IMG/VR virus record: IMGVR_UViG_3300036851_000176
Location: 1 to 64,000 of that record
DNA: 64,000 nucleotides
DNA from: a virus
Strand: one strand, 5' to 3'
The notes under the pieces are model-generated. The model had not been told where the DNA came from. It saw only the letters and a list, made by a program, of their open reading frames with translations, and made no database searches. This document shows positions 53,937 to 63,177 of the stretch, piece after piece. The first letter of the stretch is position 1, and the number at the start of each line of letters is the position of its first letter. A program made the position numbers and the translations under genes.

Positions 53937-54509
53937 TCACAGATTATAGCCTAAAGGTAGGCAAATGTTCTGCTCGGTGGTGCCCTCTTCTGGCATCTCG
54001 TTTGGGAGAGGCCCGCCCTCTCGGATGAAGTCCTCGCCTAGCGCCCAGCCAAGCAGGGTTCCCTCCTTGCCGTAGAAGATGAACAGCCACTTTTCTTTGC
54101 CCGACAGGTCGCAGCGCTTGACGTAGAGGTTGTACCTCTCCGGGTTGCCGATGAACTTGTAGTCGATGTCGTACCCGAACAGATGAGCCTCGGGCTTGCC
54201 GTCCCGCCCCGCTCCGTTCAGACGGGGCCGGGGATCTTGGCCCATGTGATCCAAGGCCGCAGACTCGATCACCCATCCGTGCAGCGCACTCCTCTGCCGA
54301 CCACTGAGAGCCTGCAAGACATCAAATCTAGAGGCTCCATCCTTGTACCGCCGCATCGCCAGGTAGCCAGGGTCGTATCCAAGTCCGCGCGTGCCGGGAT
54401 CGCTCCCGTTCGCAATTGCGACATCGAAGAACTGCTGGTACCCCAGTTTGTGGTGCTTCGTCTCGACGGTGATGTCGGTGAGAAGGGACAGCAACTCTGG
54501 CGGCATCAT
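53937..54509 (-). CDS. Hypothetical protein (190 aa)
   Basis: ATG 54509 overlaps the preceding stop (ATGA). Mixed alpha/beta (YNLYVKRCDLSGKEKWLFIF) with an acidic end; no known motif. Co-transcribed with the 54506 gene. Confidence 0.55.
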   Translation of the reverse strand: MMPPELLSLLTDITVETKHHKLGYQQFFDVAIANGSDPGTRGLGYDPGYLAMRRYKDGASRFDVLQALSGRQRSALHGWVIESAALDHMGQDPRPRLNGAGRDGKPEAHLFGYDIDYKFIGNPERYNLYVKRCDLSGKEKWLFIFYGKEGTLLGWALGEDFIREGGPLPNEMPEEGTTEQNICLPLGYNL

Positions 54510-55492
54510 GACAGCCCGTCCTGGTACGGAGCCTTCTCGCCCTTCTTGCTCTCCCATCGACGCAGGCCCCACCGGTCGTACCAGCCCTGGATCGTTTCTG
54601 GCCGTTGATCGGGAGGGATCGCGTCGTGGTAGTAGATGCCACGAGCCTCTCCGGTGTCCAGCGGCTCTGCCTCGTCGGGGTACACAGTGAACAGGAACTT
54701 GACGAGGCGCAACTTGGCCGACGATCCGTCGCCCCCGGTGCAAGTGCATTTCTGATCCGGATCCGGAACGATTTCGGGGACCGGCTCTCCCTCGAACCAG
54801 GCGTGCTTCAAACACGGCGTCGTGTACTTCCCTTTCGGACGCCAGCGGTTGCTGGGCAATGTCTTGGTCTCGATGTCGCCGTACCGGGCGAGCGGATGTC
54901 CGATACCCACATCGGCCTTCGTGAATCCGTCAGCGATAGCTCGAGCCTTGAGCCGCTCGAACTTTCCTGGAGTGATACCAGTGTGCGTGTGCCCGCCCTT
55001 GTCGGTGACGCCCAGGTACTCGTAGATCCGGTTGTACTGACTGCCCTTGCCCCACAGGGACGTGGTGATGATGCCGCGAAGGTCGTGCCCATAACGCCCC
55101 TCGAACACGTCTCCGAGCGTGGGTGCAATCAGCGCGAGCATCTTGCCCAGGTTCCAGTACCAGGAGACCGGCTGCGCGCCGACAAGGACGCTCGCGTTGG
55201 CGTAGTGATAGGACAACTCCTGGCTTGAAATTCCGCCCAGGCGAGCCGTGATCGGCTTCATCGCCAACGGCGACGACAGATGAATGAGTCCGAGCAGGTG
55301 CTCGTCCTGAGTCACGAGGAACGACAACTTCCGGAACGATGGCGCCCAGGGAGCCTTGCTCATCTTCGGCTGCAAGACTTTCATCACGGTCGTGCTTGTC
55401 GTGAGTACCTGCACGCGCTCAGGGATGATCTCCATCGCCGGAGTCTTGACCGGGAACTGGTCTGAGTCGGTTACATCGTACTCGTAAGACAT
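54506..55492 (-). CDS. Protein with weak DUF4338/DruA-like layout (328 aa)
   Basis: Central part LSFLVTQDEHLLGLIHLSSP, WYWNLGKMLALIAPTLGDVF, LRGIITTSLWGKGSQYNRIY, EYLGVTDKGGH follows the order of features in DUF4338 proteins (which include DruA of the Druantia defence system), but the similarity is by eye and weak. C-terminal KCTCTGGDG may bind metal. Function unknown. GAGG lies nine bases before the ATG. Confidence 0.45.
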   Translation of the reverse strand: MSYEYDVTDSDQFPVKTPAMEIIPERVQVLTTSTTVMKVLQPKMSKAPWAPSFRKLSFLVTQDEHLLGLIHLSSPLAMKPITARLGGISSQELSYHYANASVLVGAQPVSWYWNLGKMLALIAPTLGDVFEGRYGHDLRGIITTSLWGKGSQYNRIYEYLGVTDKGGHTHTGITPGKFERLKARAIADGFTKADVGIGHPLARYGDIETKTLPSNRWRPKGKYTTPCLKHAWFEGEPVPEIVPDPDQKCTCTGGDGSSAKLRLVKFLFTVYPDEAEPLDTGEARGIYYHDAIPPDQRPETIQGWYDRWGLRRWESKKGEKAPYQDGLS

Positions 55493-55516
55493 GGGGACTA
55501 CCTCATTCTACAGGAA

Positions 55517-55535
55517 AGGCCCGCAAAGCGGGCCT
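55517..55535 (-). terminator. Intrinsic terminator-like hairpin
   Basis: AGGCCCGC / GCGGGCCT, 8-bp perfect arms around TTT, followed on the minus strand by TTCC. It lies between the replication operon (ending at 55562) and the 55492 gene. Confidence 0.6.
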
Positions 55536-55561
55536 CTCCCTGGGTCGATCAGGTTCCCTCT

Positions 55562-56497
55562 TTAGGCGGCGCGGGCGCGCTGGGCCTTCTGCGTGATGCT
55601 CTTCTGCTGTGTGATGCTCTGATGGTTCTTGACCATCCCGCTACCGCTGAGAAGGTTGTCGATGAGCGCCTGCTTCTCCGGGGTGCGCTGCTTCTCCGAG
55701 AGACGCTTCCAGATCTCGTCGATCAGAAGTCCAGTGAACTCATCGCGCCGACCACCAGCCTGCTTCTCGCGCCATGCGTAATGACGCTCTTTCCTCTTGC
55801 CACGAAGGGCCAGTTTGTTCCCTGCGCGATCACGGTTCGGGGGATCCACCAGTTCGGCGAGTTCGCGAGCGATGGACTCGTCTCCGAACGTGTCATCGAG
55901 CAGTTCGCGGTAGATACCCATGATCTTCGCCTTCGGGGCGAGACCGTTCTGGACGAGCCAGATGAGAGCGCCGGTGCTTCCGGCCTGCGGGATTTTGAAC
56001 TCCTTGTTGAGTTCGGAGGCGACTGAGTAGATCGAGAGATCCGTGAAGATCGGATCGCTCAGAACCAGTTGCTCCCGCTCATAGGCGGAAAGAGCATCGC
56101 CATACGGCAGGCCGTTCAGTTGGTTGACGTAGTTCGCCGCGCCGGTGATGGCCGTGAACTGCTGGCTATGTCCCGCCAACCTCGTCATCTCTGCCCCTGT
56201 GCGAGCGCGACCCGTGTCCTGGAAGATGAACGTCTCGGGATCGACGTTCTCCTGGACATAGGTCTTGAGGGGCACCGCACACCGAGAAACGGCGATCAAG
56301 CGATGCCGACCGTTGTAGACCGCTCCATCGGGACCGAGGCGGATCGGGTCAGCGACTTCCCAACGCCAGAAACCGCCTTCGAGGGCGCGAATGTGCTTCT
56401 GCACCGCAACCTCCGAGATTCTCCGGGAGAACCCCGTCGCGGTGGGGATGGCAAGCGCCTCGTCGGCGAGACGCTTGGTGTAGGTACGAATCTTCAT
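55562..56497 (-). CDS. ParB-like protein A (311 aa)
   Basis: ATG 56497 with AGGAGG upstream. DPIRLGPDGAVYNGRHRLIA is the ParB/Srx-like motif (GRHR) that binds or hydrolyses nucleotide in ParB-type proteins; TYVQENVDPETFIFQDTGRA, then RT follows. C-terminal 80 residues are basic (KLALRGKRKERHYAWREKQA). Could have DNA-binding, nuclease or regulatory roles. Last gene of the replication operon. Confidence 0.7.
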   Translation of the reverse strand: MKIRTYTKRLADEALAIPTATGFSRRISEVAVQKHIRALEGGFWRWEVADPIRLGPDGAVYNGRHRLIAVSRCAVPLKTYVQENVDPETFIFQDTGRARTGAEMTRLAGHSQQFTAITGAANYVNQLNGLPYGDALSAYEREQLVLSDPIFTDLSIYSVASELNKEFKIPQAGSTGALIWLVQNGLAPKAKIMGIYRELLDDTFGDESIARELAELVDPPNRDRAGNKLALRGKRKERHYAWREKQAGGRRDEFTGLLIDEIWKRLSEKQRTPEKQALIDNLLSGSGMVKNHQSITQQKSITQKAQRARAA

Positions 56498-56560
56498 TCT
56501 TCCTCCTGAGGGGATGGATTCCTGCTTCACGATCTCAACTTAGCAGAAAGGCCCGGAAAG

Positions 56561-57580
56561 TCAACCCTCTTCTTTCCACCGCTCGATCACCTTCTGCCGG
56601 ATGGCTTCGGGGTCATAATCTGGATCCTGCCTCTGGGCGATCTTGATGGTCGTGGACTCGAACAGATCGGTCACCCCATCCTTGTTGTCCTGCTTGCAGC
56701 GCTTCTTGAAATCACAAAATTTGCAGGGATTTTCTGTCCACCGCCAATCCTTCGGGCGCTGCGGAAGTTGGTTCTTGAGGAAGGAGTCCCGCCACTCTTC
56801 GAGGAGAGCCAGCGCTCCGGCTACCTCTTCCTCGACGTAGGGAACCCAGATCGCCACGGCGTTCGATGGGTTGTCGCGCGAGACGTAGTAAACGAAGCCA
56901 CCCTGACTCCGCTCCAATCCCATTTTGTCCCAGCCCATCTCCTCGTGCCGGAGTCGGCAGACATGGATGTAGCCGATGACCTGAGCCTTGTGCTTCGGGT
57001 CGGCTACCTGATTGCGCTTGATCGAGTTGAGCACATCCTCCTTCTTCGACTTGATGTCTACCGGGACAACAAAGTTGACCTCAGGTCGAAGGTCTAGCAC
57101 GTCATCGATCGCAGACGAGTACCAGTAGCGTGGATCCTGGAGTCGGAGTTGCTGTGAGTGATCAACCGGACAGCCGATGCCGCCCTTGAGACACACGACC
57201 GGCTGCTTCGTCTCGGGATCGATCTCTTGCTTCTCGGTATGACAGATCTGCACGAGCGAGATCCCCAACTTGTCCCACAAGGCCGTGATCTGTGCTTCAA
57301 CATCGGATCCAGCCCTCGATGTGGCGAGCAGATGCGGACTTGGCTTCTCGTCGAGAGTCTTCGGGAGGTTCAGCAGCCCGTAGAGAGCCTTGCGACCACA
57401 GTGCTTCTCGTCGATACCGGCCGGAAACATGCCGCCCCAGAACGATGTTCTGAAACGTCCGTTCTCCATCTCGTGATCGCCACGCATCTGCCAAGCCTTG
57501 ATCGTCAACTTGTGCAGGCTCGGAGCGTCCGGGTGATCGATGATCCCCAGACGAGCGAAGAGTTCCTTGCGGGATACCAC
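56561..57580 (-). CDS. Cas4/RecB-like PD-(D/E)XK nuclease with Fe-S cysteines
   Basis: 339 residues from GTG 57580. One Cys near residue 61 (KHCGRKALYGLL) and a C-terminal CKFCDFKKRC make the four-cysteine iron-sulphur arrangement of Cas4/AddB nucleases. The nuclease core is AIDDVLDLRPEVNFVVPVDI then KSKK (D...xxK), with QVIGYIHVCRL as the following Q-containing motif. A likely single-strand exonuclease in phage recombination. No CRISPR array is nearby. Confidence 0.82.
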   Translation of the reverse strand: MVSRKELFARLGIIDHPDAPSLHKLTIKAWQMRGDHEMENGRFRTSFWGGMFPAGIDEKHCGRKALYGLLNLPKTLDEKPSPHLLATSRAGSDVEAQITALWDKLGISLVQICHTEKQEIDPETKQPVVCLKGGIGCPVDHSQQLRLQDPRYWYSSAIDDVLDLRPEVNFVVPVDIKSKKEDVLNSIKRNQVADPKHKAQVIGYIHVCRLRHEEMGWDKMGLERSQGGFVYYVSRDNPSNAVAIWVPYVEEEVAGALALLEEWRDSFLKNQLPQRPKDWRWTENPCKFCDFKKRCKQDNKDGVTDLFESTTIKIAQRQDPDYDPEAIRQKVIERWKEEG

Positions 57581-58074
57581 TAGTTGTCGTCGGGAGAACC
57601 CGGACCTGGACCTTCATCCTGCGGAGGAGGAACAGTGAAGATGTCTGACACATCATGAAGTTCTACTGGCGGTCCTTGCTCAGCCTCGCGAGCCTTCCGT
57701 TCAGAGCGAGCGGCTTGGGCCTGCAATCGAAGTTCTTGTTCGATGTTCTTGACCAGTTCACACGAATCTGCATATCCGGTCATGAGAGTGGACAGCATGG
57801 CAATGACCTGAGGGCGCGTTAGTCCGCTACCGCTGGCGGCAGCTGTGTCCAAACCAGCGAGAAAGTGCTCGATCATCGTGGCCGACATCGCCTGAAGGCC
57901 AAGAGGGAGATGATTCGTGTACATACGCTCCTGGGGACTGATCGGGTCATCCTGCGCATATTGCGACTCGTCTTCCTCCGAAGGCTCTCCTTCCTCCCAA
58001 TCACAGGTACAACCTTCTCCGTGTGGGCCGAATGGTCTCTTGCTTCCTCCGCCAGCGTCCATCTCGTCATTCAT
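57580..58074 (-). CDS. Hypothetical protein (164 aa)
   Basis: ATG 58074 overlaps the resolvase gene end by eight bases. Acidic and helical with a CTCDWEEGEP patch; no membrane segment. Sits between the resolvase-like and Cas4-like genes, so it may help recombination. Function unknown. Confidence 0.55.
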   Translation of the reverse strand: MNDEMDAGGGSKRPFGPHGEGCTCDWEEGEPSEEDESQYAQDDPISPQERMYTNHLPLGLQAMSATMIEHFLAGLDTAAASGSGLTRPQVIAMLSTLMTGYADSCELVKNIEQELRLQAQAARSERKAREAEQGPPVELHDVSDIFTVPPPQDEGPGPGSPDDN

Positions 58075-58480
58075 CTTCGTCCACCTCCCTGAGCAGTTCG
58101 GGGATCGCGGCGCGCGCCATGCGCTCCTGCGACTTGCTGTTCGGAACCGTGAGTTCGAGATCTCCGGCAACGAGCCGGAAAAACTCGTCCTTGCGCATCA
58201 TGACGAGATCCAATTCCTCTTCGCTCTCGGCGAAGAACCGAACCGCCATCAGAGCGAGCCTACCATCTCCGCCAGGGCCGAGGGTCGCCATGATCGCTTC
58301 TCGGAAATCCTCACCACTGATCTGAGCCGAGCGCGTGGCCTTGAGGCTCCAGAGGGTTCCGCGACCGCGAACGTCAAGTTTGCTGTGCCATTGATTCCCT
58401 GACCCCTGAACGCGCGAGAGATCCATTTCTTGAGCGAAGTCCTCTTCGAACTTGCGGCCGATATTGACTACGTCGCTCAC
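58067..58480 (-). CDS. Holliday-junction-resolvase-like nuclease (137 aa)
   Basis: GRKFEEDFAQEMDLSRVQGS, then KLDVRGRGTLWSLKATRSAQ follows the PD-(D/E)XK order E...D...xxK (Glu 12, Asp 36, Lys 47) seen in archaeal/phage Hjc-type resolvases. It would resolve branched recombination or packaging intermediates. Encoded next to RecA. Confidence 0.7.
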   Translation of the reverse strand: MSDVVNIGRKFEEDFAQEMDLSRVQGSGNQWHSKLDVRGRGTLWSLKATRSAQISGEDFREAIMATLGPGGDGRLALMAVRFFAESEEELDLVMMRKDEFFRLVAGDLELTVPNSKSQERMARAAIPELLREVDEDE

Positions 58481-58683
58481 ACCGGCTCGATCTTCACCTG
58501 GAGAGTGCTCGGGTCAGCCCAATCGATGGCTTCGCCGAGGTATCCCTCTTCGATGCTCTTCTGGTCGATCGCGGCCATCTGGGCGGGCGTCACGTCATCA
58601 TCCGGTGCGTCCCGATAGTTCTCCGGGATAGCGTCATACTCGCCGATGACGGTGATTCGTAGGCGAACCGTATCGTCACTCAT
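58477..58683 (-). CDS. Hypothetical acidic protein (68 aa)
   Basis: ATG 58683 overlaps the recA stop (ATGA). Acidic, with a short beta start (VRLRITVIGEYDAI). Unknown. Confidence 0.55.
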   Translation of the reverse strand: MSDDTVRLRITVIGEYDAIPENYRDAPDDDVTPAQMAAIDQKSIEEGYLGEAIDWADPSTLQVKIEPV

Positions 58684-59705
58684 GCTGCCTCCTTGAACAT
58701 CTCGGCCTTGATCTTGTCCTGGAGTTTCTTGTCGCCCTCGATCAGTTCGCGGACTCCGTTTTTGCCCTGAACCTTCTGATCCCCGTACACATACCAGGAA
58801 GAGCCCTTGCCGGTTGGTTCGACGATCTTGTGGTAGATCGCGCCCTTCATAAGCGACCACAGTTCGTCGTATTGACCGGTGGCATAGTCGAGGCGGAGCC
58901 GCGCGGTTGCATTTTCCTTGCCGAACCCTCCGCTCTTGGCGACGCGAATCGCGTACTCGATCCCATCTGGCTCTTTGTCGCCAGTCAGGGATTCGCCTGC
59001 CTTCGTGTCGGGGTCGAGCACCCCGTCAGCGGTGTAGTACAGCCAGTGGGACTTGCGGAACGCCAGCGACAGACGAGAGATGTACTCGATGGCTGCGCCG
59101 CCTGTGGGATTCTCGCTCCCCCCGTACCCGAACGCGCTGCGGGTCTGGTTGATCATGATGATCGTGTTCTCGGTGTCATCGAAACGCTCGTTGACGCGCC
59201 GAATCGTCTTTCCCCACACGCGGGCACTGATGCCGGGACGCCACTCGTTCGCCTTCATGGAAAGTTCCTCCTCGGCCACGCCGAACGCGATCGAGTCAAT
59301 GACGTGGACGTGGGCTGAGGACAGGAGAGTTTCGAGCTTCGCTCCGACATGCTCGATCACCGTGCCCTCGACGACCTCCAGTTTGTTCGTGTCGATGCCA
59401 TGCTTCTTACACCACGCCTCCGAGAACTGCTTCTCGATGTTGTAGTACGCGCAAGTGAGTCCCATCGCCTGAGCATTGGCAATCACGTTATAGGCCGTCA
59501 GCGTCTTGCCACTGGCCTTCGGCCCGAAGAAGTGGCACCAGCGTCCGAGCGGTACTCCGCCGCCAATCGCGTAGTCCAGTTCCATGCTTCCGGTCGGAAT
59601 ACGCCGCAGCGCTGGCTTGTCTGAACCCTTGACGACGGCCTTCTCCCCGTACAACTTCCTGATGATCGACAGATGCTTGTCGAGATTGCTTGGATCCACA
59701 GGCAT
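58680..59705 (-). CDS. recA: RecA-family recombinase
   Basis: 341 residues. Walker A FGPKASGKTL (61-68), Walker B AHVHVIDSIAF, and the L2 region MINQTRSAFGYGGSENPTGG, then A place it in RecA. The C-terminal domain (SWYVYGDQKVQGKNGVRELI) contains the basic patch seen in bacterial RecA. Strand exchange for recombination-dependent replication. TAATG junction with the polymerase gene. Confidence 0.93.
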   Translation of the reverse strand: MPVDPSNLDKHLSIIRKLYGEKAVVKGSDKPALRRIPTGSMELDYAIGGGVPLGRWCHFFGPKASGKTLTAYNVIANAQAMGLTCAYYNIEKQFSEAWCKKHGIDTNKLEVVEGTVIEHVGAKLETLLSSAHVHVIDSIAFGVAEEELSMKANEWRPGISARVWGKTIRRVNERFDDTENTIIMINQTRSAFGYGGSENPTGGAAIEYISRLSLAFRKSHWLYYTADGVLDPDTKAGESLTGDKEPDGIEYAIRVAKSGGFGKENATARLRLDYATGQYDELWSLMKGAIYHKIVEPTGKGSSWYVYGDQKVQGKNGVRELIEGDKKLQDKIKAEMFKEAA

Positions 59706-62700
59706 TAGTTATCCTCCTCGGCTAGTTGGGCTGCGAGACGGCTCACGGAGTCGGCTCGGGTGACGGTGAGGGAGCGACGATCTTCCTGCCACTTACCTCT
59801 TAGAAGGATAGCGTTCCCCTCGGTCAGCAGATCCTTGTATCGGCTCAATTGCTCGGACCAGAACACCGTCTCAATGTCCTGCCCGTCGAACCACAGGCGG
59901 ACGAACGCATAGGGGTCGCCCTTCTTCGTCTTCTTGCGCTTGACTTCGACGACCTCACCGGCGACGTTCACGCGCTGGCCGTCCTCTGCCTCGTCCAGAA
60001 TGTCGAGGAGGCAGAACTCGTCGAGGAACTCTCTGTACTCGGCCAGTTGAGACTTCTGGCTCGGGGAGAATCCGAGCAGGTTGCGCTCGTACTCGCCCTT
60101 CACTTCGTCGTGCATGCCGTCGCGCTGGCCGTCGAAGTCGAATGCTCCGCAGTCGATGAGCGACTGCCGAACTCGCGAATTGATCATGCGCTTGGCTTTG
60201 GCGGCGGCGATCTTCTCGTCAAACTCTTCGAGATTGGCGAAGGGACGAAGTTCCATGATCTTGCTGGCAGCGGTGTCTCCGACGTTCTGGATCCCCAGCA
60301 GTCCGAATCGGATGCTGTCGCCATCCAGCGTGAAGCCGATGCCCGACGAGTTCACGTCCGGAGGCATGACCTCGATCTTGTACGCGCGCGCCTCGCGAAT
60401 CGCCGAGTCGGCCTCCTTCGGCTTCACGGTCATGATCGCTGCGTAATACTCGACCGGGTAGTGGGTCTTGAGCCACTGATCCTGGTACGCCTGGAGCGCG
60501 TAACCGGCGGCGTGCGCGCGGTTGAACGAGTACGTGGACATCTCCAGGATGTCGGCGAAGAGTTGCTTCGCATACTCGGTCGCGACGCCACTCTTCTTGC
60601 ATCCGTCCATCCAGATCTTCCGGAACTCCTCGAGCTTCTTGCGTCCCTCGATGTCGCGAGCGACACCCTTGCCGACGACCTTGCGCGCTTTGTCCGCGAT
60701 GCCAGGGTCCACGCCCGCGAGCACGATGAAGAGCATCATCACTTGCTCCTGGTACGTGATGACTCCGTAAGTGCGTCCGAGCACGCTCTCGGCCTGCTCC
60801 GGGATCTCGTACTCCTCCTTGCCGTTCTTGCGCTTGGAGAACTTGCCGATGTAGGCCATTGGACCCGGGCGAGCCATCGCGTTCGCCGCGATCAGATGCT
60901 CAATCTCTGTCGGCTTGATCTCTGCGGCAGCGCGCATAGCGGCGGGGCCAGCGAACTGGAAGATGCCTAGATTCGATCCCTTGCCGAATCTCTCGCAGAC
61001 CTCGCGCTCTCCAACAGGAGTGACGATCTCCGGGTGGGTGATCGGATCCTCGAAGTCCACGACGACTCCGTGGCGCTCTTTGATGAACTCGATGCACTTC
61101 TGCTGGATCGTCAGCGCTTCTGTCACCAGCATGTCGATCTTGAGGAAGCCGTAGGTCGCGATCAGTTCGTTGTTCGCTCGCGCGCTCCACTGAGTCACGG
61201 CCTCCTGACCCTTGGTCTCGTCGGAATCGCCGCGCATCGACTTGAGGCCAGGGATGCGCATCGTCGGCATCAGTTCGCGCACCGGGCCGTCCGTAACGAC
61301 CACCGCTGCGGCGTGCTTCGACATGTTCTTGATCTGTCCTTCGAGACGAGTGGCCGTATCCCATGCGTCGGGATGATCCTCCCGCCACTTGGCGACCCTC
61401 TCGTGCCCCGGCTTGTCTACGACATCTTCGAGCGTCGTGCCGATCGCCTCGTCATCGAGTTCTTTCGAGACGGACTCGCCCTCCATGTACTCGAAGCGGA
61501 ACACTCGGCCGAGATCTTTGATCACAGACTTCATGCCGAACGACTGGAACGCGGCCACGTCCGCGACTTGCTCCTCTCCGTACTTGTCTACGAGGTACTG
61601 ACGCACTTCGTCGCGCCGGTCAGCCTGAAAGTCGATGTCAACGTCCGGCATCTCCGCGCGCGCGTCGTTCATAAAGCGCTCGAACAGGAGGTCGTACCCG
61701 ATGGGATCGATCGCCGTGACGCGGATCAAGTACAGAACGAGCGAGGCCCCCGCCGAACCTCGACAGGGGCCGACTCGGATACCCTGGAGTTTCGCCCAGC
61801 GTACCATGTCGCCGATGATGTAGAAGTAGTCGAACGCGTCCTTGCGATCGAACATCGCGAGTTCGTGGGCCAGGCGCTCTTCGTACTCCTGCACGCCTTC
61901 CTTACCAATTCTGGTAAGCCCTTCACGGCACCATTCGGTGATCGTCTTCTTGGCGTCAACTTCGACGCGAGGGAACTTCGGCGCATCAGAGAAAGTGAAG
62001 GCGTCTACGCTCTTCGCGATGTCGAGAGAGGTCGCAATCCCTTCATCCACGTACTTCTCTGCGACACCCATGCTTGCGAAATGCTTGCGCACCTCCTCTT
62101 CGCTCATCATCCACTGAGTCGGATAGGCATAGTCGATCGCAGTCTTATCCTTGTCCTCTTCCTTCTCGGACTTCGTTCCCATGCTCGACCTCATCGCGCG
62201 CACGGCTCCCTGAGACAAGCGCCAGTCCTCGTCGGGGTAGTGGGCATCGCACGTCGCCAGCAGCGGAACGCCACGCTCTTGAGCCATAGAAATGATGGCA
62301 TCGTTGGCGATGTTCTGTCCGTCGAAATCGTGTGGCTGGATCTCCATGTAGAAGTCATCGCCGAACAGGCCGAGGAATCGGCCGAGGATTTCTTCCGGGT
62401 CGCCGTCGATGCGCTGCTCCCACGGCTGGAGGATCAGGCGGGGGATGTACCCGTTCACGCAGCCAGAAGTGCAAATGAGACCTTCCCGGAATTTGGAAAG
62501 TAGTTCCCAGTCAATGAGAGGATTCCGGTAGAAGCGATCGTGCTCGAAGCTGACGCTCGACAGCCGCATCAGGTTCTGGAATCCCTGCGCGTTCTTCGCC
62601 AACAACAGAAGATGGTGCCCGCGCGTCTGAGTCTCTTTCGCCCATCCCTGGTACGGCTCGAAGTACGTCTCGATGCCGATGATTGGCTTGATGTCCGCGT

Positions 62701-62866
62701 CGTCGCACGCCTGCGCGTGATACAGCGCACCGGCCAGGTTCTCGTGGTCAGTCAGAGCGAAGGCGTCCTGCTTGATCTCCTTGGCGCGCTCGGCGTAGTT
62801 CTCCGCCTTGCCGCAGCCGTCCAGGAGGGAGAACTCGCCATGCAAGTGCAGGTGGCAAAAACTCAA
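59705..62866 (-). CDS. dnaE: DNA polymerase III alpha subunit (DnaE type)
   Basis: 1053 residues from TTG 62866, a TTGA overlap with the upstream stop. N-terminal PHP domain (CHLHLHGEFSLLDGCG), the C-family palm with GPCRGSAGASLVLYLIRVTA and the catalytic MPDVDIDF (about 407-413), fingers with SRYKHAA-like KNMSKHAAAVVVTDGP, the helix-hairpin-helix region (IQNVGDTAASKIMELRPFAN) and a C-terminal OB fold (RVNVAGEVVEVKRKKTKKGD). Shorter than typical 1150-1200 aa DnaE, lacking most of the C-terminal tau-binding tail. Replicative polymerase of the phage. Confidence 0.95.
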   Translation of the reverse strand: MSFCHLHLHGEFSLLDGCGKAENYAERAKEIKQDAFALTDHENLAGALYHAQACDDADIKPIIGIETYFEPYQGWAKETQTRGHHLLLLAKNAQGFQNLMRLSSVSFEHDRFYRNPLIDWELLSKFREGLICTSGCVNGYIPRLILQPWEQRIDGDPEEILGRFLGLFGDDFYMEIQPHDFDGQNIANDAIISMAQERGVPLLATCDAHYPDEDWRLSQGAVRAMRSSMGTKSEKEEDKDKTAIDYAYPTQWMMSEEEVRKHFASMGVAEKYVDEGIATSLDIAKSVDAFTFSDAPKFPRVEVDAKKTITEWCREGLTRIGKEGVQEYEERLAHELAMFDRKDAFDYFYIIGDMVRWAKLQGIRVGPCRGSAGASLVLYLIRVTAIDPIGYDLLFERFMNDARAEMPDVDIDFQADRRDEVRQYLVDKYGEEQVADVAAFQSFGMKSVIKDLGRVFRFEYMEGESVSKELDDEAIGTTLEDVVDKPGHERVAKWREDHPDAWDTATRLEGQIKNMSKHAAAVVVTDGPVRELMPTMRIPGLKSMRGDSDETKGQEAVTQWSARANNELIATYGFLKIDMLVTEALTIQQKCIEFIKERHGVVVDFEDPITHPEIVTPVGEREVCERFGKGSNLGIFQFAGPAAMRAAAEIKPTEIEHLIAANAMARPGPMAYIGKFSKRKNGKEEYEIPEQAESVLGRTYGVITYQEQVMMLFIVLAGVDPGIADKARKVVGKGVARDIEGRKKLEEFRKIWMDGCKKSGVATEYAKQLFADILEMSTYSFNRAHAAGYALQAYQDQWLKTHYPVEYYAAIMTVKPKEADSAIREARAYKIEVMPPDVNSSGIGFTLDGDSIRFGLLGIQNVGDTAASKIMELRPFANLEEFDEKIAAAKAKRMINSRVRQSLIDCGAFDFDGQRDGMHDEVKGEYERNLLGFSPSQKSQLAEYREFLDEFCLLDILDEAEDGQRVNVAGEVVEVKRKKTKKGDPYAFVRLWFDGQDIETVFWSEQLSRYKDLLTEGNAILLRGKWQEDRRSLTVTRADSVSRLAAQLAEEDN

Positions 62867-63177
62867 CGCTCTGGCTCCGGGGGAATGTCATGAGGGAACG
62901 CGACGTGACCAAGACGAAGAGAGCAACCGTCGTAATCACAAACTGCGCTCGCTGTATTGGAGGGGGCGTTCGCCCAGTCGCGAATGTCCTGAAAGATGTC
63001 GTGCTCTGGGTCGTCCCATGGGCGCTCCATCAGTTTCGCCAAGGGATCGTTGATCGGCACGGAGATCGTCGCCGTTCGCGGGCGAGTCAGTCCGCCCTCG
63101 ATCACAACTGCTTCCTCGGGGACGTAACCCATGAAGAGCGTGTCTCCGTTCAGGTTCTGGATCTTGACTGTGAGCAT
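62863..63177 (-). CDS. Hypothetical protein (104 aa)
   Basis: ATG 63177 in a TAATG junction; the frame upstream to 63201 is less likely. Beta-rich (TVKIQNLNGDTLFMGYVPEE), with a C-terminal CDYDGCS pair and conserved-looking His (HVAFPHDIPPEPER). Encoded directly before the polymerase. Confidence 0.55.
   Translation of the reverse strand: MLTVKIQNLNGDTLFMGYVPEEAVVIEGGLTRPRTATISVPINDPLAKLMERPWDDPEHDIFQDIRDWANAPSNTASAVCDYDGCSLRLGHVAFPHDIPPEPER

Noticed and set aside
54506-55492. Firm assignment as a Druantia (DruA) defence protein
   Set aside because: Only feature order is similar by eye; no catalytic residues could be matched and no other Druantia genes are present.
57531-57548. GGGTGATCGATGATCCCC, resembling the 18-bp inverted repeat with arms swapped
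   Set aside because: Lies within the coding start of the Cas4-like gene, has the half-sites in reverse order and no promoter context; treated as chance.
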